DNA of 64,000 nucleotides. Source: Streptomyces dioscori. GTDB lineage: Bacteria > Actinomycetota > Actinomycetes > Streptomycetales > Streptomycetaceae. A program made the translations under genes and the position numbers. The stretch lies in NCBI RefSeq assembly GCF_003024195.1, contig NZ_KZ679040.1, forward strand, positions 1 to 64,000, in the 5' to 3' direction. A model generated the notes under the pieces. The model saw nothing but the letters and a program-made list of their open reading frames with translations, did not search any database and was not told the origin of the DNA. Below, one piece after another: positions 27,963-36,252 of this stretch. Position 1 is the first letter of the stretch, and every line of letters begins with the position of its first letter.

Positions 27963-30851
27963 ATGAACGAGGATCGACCTGACATCTCCGTTGTTGTGAT
28001 CGTCTACAACGACGAGGCCCGGCTGGACACAGCCGTCCGCTCCGCGCTGGAGCAGACGCTGCGCAACGTCGAGGTCGTGATCGTCGACGACCGGAGCACG
28101 GACCGTTCGTACGAGGTCGCACGCGGGCTGGCCACCAGGCACCCCGGACGCGTACGCGCCTTCCGGCTGGACGAGAACAGCGGAGGCTGCGGCGCGCCCC
28201 GCAACCGAGGGATCGCCGAGGCGCGCGGCACCTACGTCCTCTTCCTCGACAGCGACGACGTACTGGAACGCAACGCCTGCCGGAACATGCTGGAGGCGGC
28301 CGAGACGACCGGCGCCGACCTCGTCTCCGGGCTGTGCGTACGGGTCCACGTCGACTCGCGGGGCGGCAAGGAAGTCAAGTGGTACCCCTGGCTGTACACC
28401 CGCACCCGCACCCTGGAGTCGATCTCCGAGCTGCCCGACCTGCTGGTCTTCGACACCTTGTCCACCAACAAGTGTTACCGCCGGGAGTTCCTGGTCAGGG
28501 AGGGTCTTGAGTTCCCCGTCGGCATTCACTACGAGGACCTGCTCTTCTCCGCGCAGGCGTACGCGGCGGCCCGCAGGATCACCCTCATTCCGAACCGCGT
28601 CTACGACTGGCGGGTCGTCGACAAGGCCGCGGCGAAGTCCATCAGCAACCGCCGCGCCGAGATCGCCAACTTCGCGCACCGCATGGAGATCCACCGACGC
28701 GTCGACCGGCTGCTGGCCGAGCGGGGGCTGGCGGAGCTGAAGTTCTTCAAGGACGTCAAGTTCCTCAAGCACGACCTGGTGCTGCATCTGCGCGACCTGC
28801 CGTTCCGGGACGCCTCCTACCGGGAGGAGTTCGCCGCCATCGCGCGCGGCTATCTGGAGTCCGTCGACCGGGCCGCCTTCGACGAGGTCGAACCCATCCA
28901 CGCCATCTGCGCCTATCTGCTGCGCGAGAGCGACTGGGACAACCTCCTGCCGGCCGTGGACACCCTCACCAACCGCGACAAGATCTCCTCGCCGCTCGTC
29001 GAGCGCGACGGCCGCGTCTACTGGTGTGCCGAGCACATCGACGGCAGCGACGGTGATGGTGACGAAGGAGTCTTCGCTCGGCACGTTCTCGATGTCACCG
29101 GACTCGGCCATCACGCCAAACCCGTCGAGAAGATGTTCCTGCGCAATGTCCTGACCGGGTACGAGGAGGACGAGAGGGCCGGTACCGTCCGGCTCGCCGG
29201 GCGCATCACCAATCCCCTCGGTGTCGTCCCGGCCGGTGCGCGGCTCACCGGTGAGCTGGAGTTCGGCGCCCGCCGCAAGGGGGTGCGCTTCCAGACCTTC
29301 CGCTTTCCCGTCCGCACGCTGCGGCACGAGGGCGAGTTCATCGCCTGGGAGGCGTCGGTCGACCTCGCGCGCGGGGTGCGGCCCCTCGGTGTCGTGGACG
29401 CCGTGTGGGACGTACGGCTGCGTCTCGGTGTCGACGGTGTGCGCACCACCACCCGCCTCACCGCCTCCGAGCCCGGTCTGGCCGTCGGCCGGTCGCCTGT
29501 CCGGCCGCGGCTCACCCGGCTGGTCGCCGACCACATCGAGCCCGAGGTCTCCGCGCGCGGCCACCTCGCTTTCCGGGTCCCGACCCGGGAGAAGGTCGAC
29601 GCGCTCGTCGGACGAGGGGTGCGGGGAGCGCCCGGCCGGCTAGCCAAGTCCGGGTACCGCAAGGCGAAGGGGGTGCGGCGGAAGCTCACCTCCGGGGCCA
29701 CCAAGATCCGCGTCTATCACGAGGTGTTCAGCCGGCTGCCCCTGAAGAAGGGCCTGGTCGTCTTCGAGAGCCATCTGGGCCGGCAGTACAGCGACAGCCC
29801 CAAGGCGCTCTACGAGGAGATGCGGCGCCAGGGTCTCGACTTCGACGCCGTGTGGTCGTACACCGGCCGCCCCGAGGGCTTCCCGCCCGACGCCACGCTC
29901 GTACGCCGCTGGTCGCTGCCCTATCTGAAGGCGCTGGCGCGGGCCGAGTTCTGGGTCGACAACCAGAGCTACCCGCTGAAGCTCACCAAGCGGCCCGGGA
30001 CCACGTACATCCAGACCTGGCACGGGTCCGCGCTCAAGCGGATGGGCTTCGACGAGGCCGAGTGGAAGCTCAGGACCCGGGGCGCGCAGGAGGAGCAGCA
30101 GCGCGTCCTCGACCGCTTCGACCGGTTCCTGATCCGTTCCGAGCACGACGTACGCACCCTCGCCCGCGCGTTCCGCCTGAAGGAGCGCACGCTGCTGCGC
30201 GTGGGCTACCCCCGCAACGACGCGCTCGTGGCGGCCCGGCGGCGGGAGGAGGCGACCGGCGTGCGGGAGCGCGGGCCGCTCGCCGCCGAGCTGGGGATTC
30301 CGGACGACAGGGCCGTCCTGCTGTACGCGCCCACCTTCCGGCAGCAGGGCGGCAAGCAGCGGCGGTTCGAGCTGCCCTTCGACGTGGAGCGGTTCGCCGA
30401 CGCGTTCGGCGACCGGTACGTCCTGCTGGTGCGCTCGCACTACCTCAACCACGTCGTGCTCCCGCCGTCCGTGCGCGGGCGCGTCCTCGACGTGTCGGCC
30501 CATCACGACGTGACGCCGCTGCTCGCGCTCGCCGACGGCCTGATCACCGACTACTCGTCCGTGATGTTCGACTACGCGCTCCTCGGCCGCCCGCTGTTCT
30601 TCTTCGCCTACGACTACGAGGAGTACGTGCACGAGGGCCGCGGCACCTACTTCGACCTCCTCGAACGGGCGCCGGGCCCCGTCGTGCGCACCGAGGAGGA
30701 GCTGTACGTGGCCCTCGCCTCCCTCGACGAGCAGGTGGTCAAGTACCGGGAGGCGCGGGAGGGCTTCGTGGCGGAGTTCGGCGAGTACGACACGGGCACA
30801 GCCGCGCGGAGCATCGTCGACCAGTTCTTCTCCCAGTGGAGGCGCGCATGA
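27963..30851 (+). CDS. GT2 glycosyltransferase fused to CDP-glycerol glycerophosphotransferase-like domain
   Basis: A 962-aa protein. The N-terminal GT2 (1-~230) has intact VVIVDDRSTDRS and LFLDSDD. A ~350-aa middle region holds beta-rich segments. The C-terminal TagF-like domain (~595-955) has TWHGSALKRMGFD, RSHY and LITDYSSVMFDYALLGRP. Both active sites look complete. Such proteins polymerise glycosyl-polyol-phosphate chains of teichoic-acid type at the membrane. The next gene overlaps by 4 bp (ATGA). The start ATG follows an AT-rich TAGGGTAAATAGG. Confidence 0.9.
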   Translation: MNEDRPDISVVVIVYNDEARLDTAVRSALEQTLRNVEVVIVDDRSTDRSYEVARGLATRHPGRVRAFRLDENSGGCGAPRNRGIAEARGTYVLFLDSDDVLERNACRNMLEAAETTGADLVSGLCVRVHVDSRGGKEVKWYPWLYTRTRTLESISELPDLLVFDTLSTNKCYRREFLVREGLEFPVGIHYEDLLFSAQAYAAARRITLIPNRVYDWRVVDKAAAKSISNRRAEIANFAHRMEIHRRVDRLLAERGLAELKFFKDVKFLKHDLVLHLRDLPFRDASYREEFAAIARGYLESVDRAAFDEVEPIHAICAYLLRESDWDNLLPAVDTLTNRDKISSPLVERDGRVYWCAEHIDGSDGDGDEGVFARHVLDVTGLGHHAKPVEKMFLRNVLTGYEEDERAGTVRLAGRITNPLGVVPAGARLTGELEFGARRKGVRFQTFRFPVRTLRHEGEFIAWEASVDLARGVRPLGVVDAVWDVRLRLGVDGVRTTTRLTASEPGLAVGRSPVRPRLTRLVADHIEPEVSARGHLAFRVPTREKVDALVGRGVRGAPGRLAKSGYRKAKGVRRKLTSGATKIRVYHEVFSRLPLKKGLVVFESHLGRQYSDSPKALYEEMRRQGLDFDAVWSYTGRPEGFPPDATLVRRWSLPYLKALARAEFWVDNQSYPLKLTKRPGTTYIQTWHGSALKRMGFDEAEWKLRTRGAQEEQQRVLDRFDRFLIRSEHDVRTLARAFRLKERTLLRVGYPRNDALVAARRREEATGVRERGPLAAELGIPDDRAVLLYAPTFRQQGGKQRRFELPFDVERFADAFGDRYVLLVRSHYLNHVVLPPSVRGRVLDVSAHHDVTPLLALADGLITDYSSVMFDYALLGRPLFFFAYDYEEYVHEGRGTYFDLLERAPGPVVRTEEELYVALASLDEQVVKYREAREGFVAEFGEYDTGTAARSIVDQFFSQWRRA

Positions 30852-31987
30852 CCGCCGAGACCACCGAGGCCGCCGAGCGTGTCCCCGGGGCCGCGGATCC
30901 GCGGCGGGACGTCTTCTTCGTCTCCAACAGCGTCGACGAGCTGGGCGGGGTGACCAGCTGGTCGCACCAGATGGCCCGGCTGTTCACCGGGCGCGGCCAT
31001 CGCGTCCACGTCGTCGGCATCACACCCTCCGAGGTGCCCCAGGAACTCGGCGAGGTCCCCTATCCGACGACGACCCTGTACGCCGGACAGCCGCCGCGGC
31101 CCGGCCGCGCGCGCGAGGCGAGCATGCGCGAGGAGGCCACGAAACTCACCGCCCTCTTCCGGGCGGCGCGGCCCGGCGCGGTCGTGATCGTCACGCAGGT
31201 GTGGGCCATGGAGTGGGTGGCCCAGGCCGACACGTACGGCCTGACCGTGATCGGGATGAGCCACGAGTCGTACGCGTACTCCAAGGCGTCCTCGCGCTTC
31301 CACCGGGTGCGCAGGCACTACCGGGACGTCGACCGCATGCTGGCGCTGACCCGTGAGGACGCCGACCTGTGGATCGGGCAGGGCATGAACAACGCCTCGT
31401 ACATGCCGAATCCGCTGCCGTTCATGCCGGAGGTGCCGTCGGCGCGTACGGAGAAGGTGGTCGTCAGCATCGGACGGCTGCACGACCAGAAGGGCATCGA
31501 CATGCTCCTCGACACCTGGGCGGAGGTCGCGCCGCGCCATCCCGACTGGCGGCTGCGGATCTACGGCTCGGGCGAGGACGAGGAGATCCTGAAGAAGCAG
31601 TGCACGGCTCTGGGGCTGGACGCCTGTGTGGAGTGGATGGGCCGTACGAGTGATGTGCCGGGGGCGCTGCGGGGTGGTTCCGTTTTCGCGCTGTCCTCCC
31701 GGGGCGAAGGGTTTCCGCTCGCGCTCATGGAGGCGATGGCGATGGGGGTGCCGTGTGCGGCGTTCGACTGTGCGCCGGGTGTGCGGGAGATCGTCCACGA
31801 CGGGGTGGACGGGCTGCTTGCCGGCCTCGGCAACACGGGTGAGCTGGCCCGGCGGCTTGACACCCTGATGTCCGATCAGGGGCTGCGGGACGGGATGGGC
31901 GAGCGGGCCCGCGCCGGCATTCAGCGTTATACGACGACCGAGATCGTGCACAGGTGGGAGGAGTTGTTCGCGTTTCTTGAACGGTGA
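30848..31987 (+). CDS. Glycosyltransferase family 4 protein
   Basis: 379 aa from ATG 30848 with GGAGG in the preceding stop region; it overlaps the upstream gene as ATGA, so the two are translationally coupled. GT4 features are present: N-terminal FFVSNSVDELGGVTSWSHQ, the acceptor-side region, and donor-binding VVSIGRLHDQKGIDMLLDTW and SSRGEGFPLALMEAMAMG (the E-x7-E motif). It probably transfers a sugar to the wall polymer or its linkage unit; the donor is unknown. Confidence 0.92.
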   Translation: MTAETTEAAERVPGAADPRRDVFFVSNSVDELGGVTSWSHQMARLFTGRGHRVHVVGITPSEVPQELGEVPYPTTTLYAGQPPRPGRAREASMREEATKLTALFRAARPGAVVIVTQVWAMEWVAQADTYGLTVIGMSHESYAYSKASSRFHRVRRHYRDVDRMLALTREDADLWIGQGMNNASYMPNPLPFMPEVPSARTEKVVVSIGRLHDQKGIDMLLDTWAEVAPRHPDWRLRIYGSGEDEEILKKQCTALGLDACVEWMGRTSDVPGALRGGSVFALSSRGEGFPLALMEAMAMGVPCAAFDCAPGVREIVHDGVDGLLAGLGNTGELARRLDTLMSDQGLRDGMGERARAGIQRYTTTEIVHRWEELFAFLER

Positions 31988-32020
31988 AGCCGGTTGATTC
32001 CGGTTGATTCCGGTTGTGCG

Positions 32021-32116
32021 TCGGGTGCGGGCCGGTGGGGGCTTGTCGCGCAGTTCCCCGCGCCCCTACTGCCTAGGGGCGCGGGGAACTGCGCGGGTGA
32101 CCCCCACTCGCTCGCA
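32021..32116. terminator. Bidirectional hairpin from two opposed repeat copies
   Basis: Two copies of the dispersed repeat face each other. Their inner 22 bases (32047-32068 and 32074-32095) pair perfectly around loop CTGCC. The structure lies between the converging GT4 gene and the ABC ATPase gene and would terminate transcription from both sides, though it lacks T-tracts. Confidence 0.8.
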
Positions 32117-32133
32117 GTCGACGAACAACCGAA

Positions 32134-32946
32134 CTACCCCTTCCCCCCACCCCCGGTGAACTTCTCGTACTCCCTCAGTACTTCCTCCGTGGGGCCGTCC
32201 ATCCGCAACTCCCCCCGTTCAAGCCACAGCACCCGATCACACGTGTCCCGGATCGACTTGTTGTTGTGGCTCACAAGAAAAACCGTGCCCGCACTCTTCC
32301 GCAGTTCGCGGATCCGGGATTCGGAGCGCTTCTGGAAGGAGCGATCCCCCGTCGCGAGGGCCTCGTCGATCATCAGCACGTCGTGGTCCTTGGCCGCGGC
32401 GATGGAGAACCGCAGCCGCGCCGCCATCCCGGAGGAGTACGTGCGCATGGGCAGCGTGATGAAGTCGCCCTTCTCGTTGATCCCGGAGAAGTCGACGATC
32501 TCCTGGTACCGCTCGCGCACCTGCTCCCGGGACATGCCCATCGCGAGCCCGCCGAGGTAGACGTTGCGTTCGCCGGTGAGGTCGTTCATCAGCGCGGCGT
32601 TGACGCCGAGCAGGGAGGGCTGGCCGTCCGTGTAGATGCGGCCGTGTTCGACGGGCAGCAGGCCGGCGACGGCCTTGAGCAGGGTGGACTTGCCCGAACC
32701 GTTCGTGCCGATCAGGCCGATCGCCTCCCCCCGGTACGCGGTGAAGGACACGGACCGCACGGCGTGCACCTTGCGTACGCCCGACGCCTGCTCGGCCTTC
32801 TTCCCGCGCAGGATGCGGTTGAGCGCGGCGGTTGCGCTGCCCCGCCCCACCCCCGTGCCGTTGACGCGGTAGACGATGTCGACGCGGTCGGCGACGACGG
32901 TGGGGATCCGGCCGGCTCCGCCGGTCACTGCGCTCTGTTCAGCCAC
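32134..32946 (-). CDS. ABC exporter ATP-binding protein, TagH/Wzt type
   Basis: 270 aa from GTG 32946, with GAGGAG ~10 nt upstream; it overlaps the permease gene by 8 bp. Walker A GTNGSGKST (80-88), a late degenerate signature SSGMAARL (171-178), Walker B VLMIDEALATGD, and H-loop SHNN. This pattern (IDEALATGD, short C-terminus without a carbohydrate-binding domain) is that of polysaccharide/teichoic-acid exporters. With the adjacent permease it would flip the lipid-linked polymer outwards. Confidence 0.93.
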   Translation of the reverse strand: MAEQSAVTGGAGRIPTVVADRVDIVYRVNGTGVGRGSATAALNRILRGKKAEQASGVRKVHAVRSVSFTAYRGEAIGLIGTNGSGKSTLLKAVAGLLPVEHGRIYTDGQPSLLGVNAALMNDLTGERNVYLGGLAMGMSREQVRERYQEIVDFSGINEKGDFITLPMRTYSSGMAARLRFSIAAAKDHDVLMIDEALATGDRSFQKRSESRIRELRKSAGTVFLVSHNNKSIRDTCDRVLWLERGELRMDGPTEEVLREYEKFTGGGGKG

Positions 32947-33880
32947 GGCCGTACGTCTCCTCAGCCTTCCAGAAGTAGATGAACCCACCGACGCCGGCGA
33001 GCAGGGCCCAGCCGACCGCGAGTGCCCATACGTGGTGGGGCAGCTGGCTCGCGTGGAACGAGTCGATCAGCGCGAACCGCATGAGGTCGATGTAGACGGC
33101 GGCGGGGTTGCACTGCAGGGCGAGCAGCACGACACGCGGCATGTCCGGGTGGCCGCTGAGCACCCGGTCGATGCTCCACATGACACCGGAGACGTACATC
33201 CAGGTCCGCAGCAGGAACGGCATCAGCTGGGCGATGTCCGGTGTCCGGGCGCCCAGCCGGGCCACGATCATCGCCACGCCCGCGTTGAACACGAACTGAA
33301 GTGCCAGCGTGGGCACGGCCAGCAGCCAGGACACGCCGACGGGCACCCCGAAGCAGAGCAGGATCACGACCAGCGCGGCCATCGAGAACAGCAGTTGCTG
33401 AAGCTGCTGCAGCGCGTACGACACCGGGAGTGCCGCCCGCGGGAAGTGCAGGGCGCGGACGAGACCGAGGCTGCCGGAGATCGCCCGGGTGCCCGCCATG
33501 ATCGAGCTCTGCGTGAACGTCCACACGAACACGCCCGTGACCAGGAACGGAACGTAGTCCGGCACGCCCCGGCTCGTGCCCATCAGGACGCCGAAGATGA
33601 AGTAGTAGACCGCCGCGTTCAGCAGGGGTGTGGCCACCTGCCAGACCTGGCCGAGCTTCGCCTGGCTGTACTGGGCGGTGAGTTTGGCCGTGGCGAACGC
33701 GGTGATGAAGTGCCGGCGCGCCCACAGCTGGCGGACGTACGCGGACAGGGTGGGCCGTGCGCCGCTGACGGTGAGGCCGTGGCGGGCGGCGAGTTCCGCG
33801 GGGTCGGCGTGATCGTCGTAGGGGACGGCCGGCGCCGGGGACGGTGTGTCGAGGACCTGACTCACATCCGCTGCTTTCAC
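32939..33880 (-). CDS. ABC-2 type polymer export permease, TagG type
   Basis: 313 aa with GTG 33880 as the first start (GTG 33865 is possible). A cytosolic N-terminus of ~55 aa, a preserved amphipathic LTAQYSQAKLGQVWQVATPL segment and six TM helices are typical for ABC2 permeases of O-antigen/teichoic-acid export (FIFGVLMG, FVWTFTQSSI, MYVSGVMWS, CNPAAVYIDLMR). It pairs with the ATPase downstream and diverges from a TetR gene, which may regulate both. Confidence 0.92.
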   Translation of the reverse strand: MKAADVSQVLDTPSPAPAVPYDDHADPAELAARHGLTVSGARPTLSAYVRQLWARRHFITAFATAKLTAQYSQAKLGQVWQVATPLLNAAVYYFIFGVLMGTSRGVPDYVPFLVTGVFVWTFTQSSIMAGTRAISGSLGLVRALHFPRAALPVSYALQQLQQLLFSMAALVVILLCFGVPVGVSWLLAVPTLALQFVFNAGVAMIVARLGARTPDIAQLMPFLLRTWMYVSGVMWSIDRVLSGHPDMPRVVLLALQCNPAAVYIDLMRFALIDSFHASQLPHHVWALAVGWALLAGVGGFIYFWKAEETYGRG

Positions 33881-34001
33881 TCGGGGGAGGGGCGGAGAGG
33901 GAGGAAGGGACGTACGGGGAGCCGAAGCGGGCTCTGGGACCGCTCTGGGGCCTTTACCTGCGGTTGAGCTGCGTTTGGAGACGACTTTACGTCGGGACGG
34001 G

Positions 34002-34066
34002 ACCGTATCGTCGTCACGTGAGCGTAGGCCGATCCGACGTCGGAACGCAACCGTTTCGTCGTCACG
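34002..34066. promoter_or_regulatory. Repeated operator-like sites between tagGH-like operon and tetR
   Basis: The 17-bp near-identical direct repeats ACCGTATCGTCGTCACG (34002-34018) and ACCGTTTCGTCGTCACG (34050-34066) flank a perfect 12-bp palindrome TCCGACGTCGGA (34033-34044). The second repeat overlaps the likely -10 (TATGCT) of the TetR gene. The geometry fits an autoregulated TetR repressor that also controls the divergent exporter genes. Confidence 0.6.
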
Positions 34067-34083
34067 CCACTATGCTGGTCCGC

Positions 34084-34713
34084 ATGTCACAGCCGGAGAC
34101 ACCGACGCCACCGCCGCAGCCGCGCCGCCGGCCTCCCGCCGGAGCCGCCGTGCTCCGGGAGGACGTCACCGAGGCGATCAGGGCCGCCGTCTTCGGGGAA
34201 CTCGCGGCCGTCGGATACGCGCGCATGTCCATCGAGGGGATCGCGCGCCGCGCGGGCGTCGGCAAGACCGCCGTCTACCGCCGTTGGCGCTCCAAGCTGC
34301 ACCTGGTGCTCGACCTGGTCTCCGCGATCGCCGTACAGGGGCTGCCCGCGCCCGACACGGGCACCCTGGAGGGCGACCTGCGTCTGCTGTACGAGGTCAC
34401 CTCACGCGCCCTGCGTCACCCCGTGGCCTCGCAGGTCGTCCCGGACCTGCAGGCCGAGGCGGCCCGCAATCCGGAGATCGCCGAAGCCCTGCAGAAAGCG
34501 CTGCGCGAGGGGCAGGCGGGCGTCGCGAACGGCATCGTCGAGGCGGCCCGCGCGCGTGGTGAGATCCGTGCGGACGCCGACGGCGAACTGGCCCTCGACC
34601 TGATGTCCGGACCGCTGTACTGGCGCGCGGTGGTGATCCGTGGCCCAAAGCCGCCGAAGGGATATCTGGAGAGCTTGACCCGGGCCACGGCGGCGGCCCT
34701 CAGGGCGCTGTAG
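34084..34713 (+). CDS. TetR-family transcriptional regulator
   Basis: 209 aa from ATG 34084; an ATG at 34072 overlaps the -10. A Pro-rich N-terminus precedes the HTH (AVGYARMSIEGIARRAGVGKTAVYRRW, ~41-67). The C-terminal ligand domain has the TetR_C pattern (GDLRLLYEVTSRALRHPVAS; GPLYWRAVVI). The ligand is unknown. The repeated sites in the shared promoter suggest it controls itself and the ABC exporter. Confidence 0.9.
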   Translation: MSQPETPTPPPQPRRRPPAGAAVLREDVTEAIRAAVFGELAAVGYARMSIEGIARRAGVGKTAVYRRWRSKLHLVLDLVSAIAVQGLPAPDTGTLEGDLRLLYEVTSRALRHPVASQVVPDLQAEAARNPEIAEALQKALREGQAGVANGIVEAARARGEIRADADGELALDLMSGPLYWRAVVIRGPKPPKGYLESLTRATAAALRAL

Positions 34714-34865
34714 AGGACCGGAGACGGCCGTTCCACCTGCGGTTCGGCAGGGACTGCCGCCCTGCTCCGGGCACCTCTCAGGGGGCGCCCGACCCCCGTA
34801 GCGGCCGGATCGTTGTCATCCACGCCTCACTCTCAGGCCCTCCGGGGGCGCATACTGGAAACACG

Positions 34866-35087
34866 ATGACGAAGCCATCCGCGCCCCGGCGCCACCTGTC
34901 CACCAGTCCCTTCAAAGCTCCGGTTGTCCCGGTCGCCAAGCACTTCGCCCTCGGTGACCGTGTGACGCACGACCAGTTCGGCCTGGGCAGGATTGTCGGC
35001 GTCGAGGAGGGCATCGCGATGCTCGTCGACTTCGGCTCCCGCCAGGCCCGTATCGTCAGCCCCTACACCCGTATGGACAAGCTCTGA
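34866..35087 (+). CDS. Small conserved protein with Tudor/SH3-like fold pattern
   Basis: A 73-aa protein. After ~27 basic residues, the motif FALGDRVTHDQFGLGRIVGV and DFGSRQARIVSPY resembles the UvrD/Rep C-terminal Tudor-like module and, more loosely, CarD-type RNA-polymerase-interacting domains. A nucleic-acid or RNA-polymerase contact is inference. A likely -10 (CATACT) lies 12 bp upstream of the ATG, so the leader is very short. Confidence 0.75.
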   Translation: MTKPSAPRRHLSTSPFKAPVVPVAKHFALGDRVTHDQFGLGRIVGVEEGIAMLVDFGSRQARIVSPYTRMDKL

Positions 35088-35106
35088 CGGGTTCCGTCAC
35101 AGCACC

Positions 35107-35144
35107 CTCGCCGCGGCCCAGGACCACCTCCGGCCCGCGGCGAG
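35107..35144. terminator. Hairpin between convergent small gene and galE
   Basis: Perfect 10-bp arms CTCGCCGCGG and CCGCGGCGAG with an 18-nt loop, then TGCGTTTCTG. It lies between the convergent 73-aa gene and galE. Confidence 0.7.
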
Positions 35145-35198
35145 TGCGTTTCTGAGCCTTTTCATGCTCTCGGTCGCCGTGGAGCGGTGCGGCGGTTC

Positions 35199-36179
35199 CT
35201 AGTTCCGGCGTGCCTGCGGGTGGAGCCGTAGCCAGCCCTCCCAGGCCGACGTGATCATGTCGTCGAGGCCGTACTTGGCCTTCCAGGCGAGTTCCGCGGC
35301 GACGCGCTGGGCGGAGGCGACGACCCGTGCCGGGTCGCCGGGCCGGCGCGGGGTCACCGTGGGCGCGAGCGTGTGGCCGGTGATCTCGTTGATGCGGTCG
35401 ATCATGCGCCGGACCGAGACCCCCTCGCCGCGGCCGATGTCGAGGGTCAGATCGGTGCCGGGCGTCGCCGTCAGGCGCCTGGCCGCCGCCACATGGGCCT
35501 CCGCCAGGTCGACGACGTGGATGTAGTCGCGCACGCAGGTGCCGTCCGGGGTCGCGTAGTCGTCGCCGAAGATCCGCGGCGGCTCGCCCGCCGTGAGCTT
35601 CTCGAAGACCATCGGCACGATGTTGAAGACACCCACGTCGGCCAGTTCCGGCGCCGCCGCGCCCGCCACGTTGAAGTAGCGCAGACTGGCCGTCGACAGA
35701 CCGTGCGCGCGGCCCGTGGCCCGCACCAGCCACTCCCCGGCGAGCTTGGTCTCCCCGTACGGGTTGATGGGCACGCAGGGCGTCTCCTCGGTCACGAGGT
35801 CGACGTCGGGCATGCCGTACACCGCCGCCGAGGACGAGAACACGAAGGACGGCACCGCGGCGGCCGTGACCGCCTGCAGCAGCACGCGCAGCCCCTCGAC
35901 GTTCTCGCGGTAGTAGTGCAGGGGCAGCTCCACCGACTCGCCCACCTGCTTCTTCGCCGCCAGGTGCACCACACCGGTGATCGCGTGGTCCTTCAGCGCC
36001 CGCGCGACCCGCTCCCCGTCCAGGGTCGAGCCGACGACGAGCGGGACCCCGTCCGGGACGCGCTCGGAGATCCCGGTGGACAGGTCGTCGTACACCACGG
36101 TCCGTTCGTCCGCCTCGGTCATCGCGCGGACGACGTGCGCCCCGATGTAGCCGGCGCCGCCGGTGATCAGCCAGGTCAT
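35199..36179 (-). CDS. galE: UDP-glucose 4-epimerase
   Basis: A 326-aa extended short-chain dehydrogenase. NAD-binding GGAGYIG is at 7-13, the Ser triad region is FVFSSSAAVYG, and catalytic Tyr141/Lys145 lie in NPYGETK. NVAGA and DYIHVVDLAEAH are characteristic of GalE. It interconverts UDP-glucose and UDP-galactose. Its placement among wall-polymer glycosyltransferases suggests it supplies UDP-Gal (or UDP-GalNAc) for the polymer. Confidence 0.95.
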   Translation of the reverse strand: MTWLITGGAGYIGAHVVRAMTEADERTVVYDDLSTGISERVPDGVPLVVGSTLDGERVARALKDHAITGVVHLAAKKQVGESVELPLHYYRENVEGLRVLLQAVTAAAVPSFVFSSSAAVYGMPDVDLVTEETPCVPINPYGETKLAGEWLVRATGRAHGLSTASLRYFNVAGAAAPELADVGVFNIVPMVFEKLTAGEPPRIFGDDYATPDGTCVRDYIHVVDLAEAHVAAARRLTATPGTDLTLDIGRGEGVSVRRMIDRINEITGHTLAPTVTPRRPGDPARVVASAQRVAAELAWKAKYGLDDMITSAWEGWLRLHPQARRN

Positions 36180-36252
36180 CTACGGCCGTCCCCTCGTGTG
36201 TCCTCGTGGGTACTCGCGTGTACTCGTGTGTCCCTCATGGTGCGGATACGGA

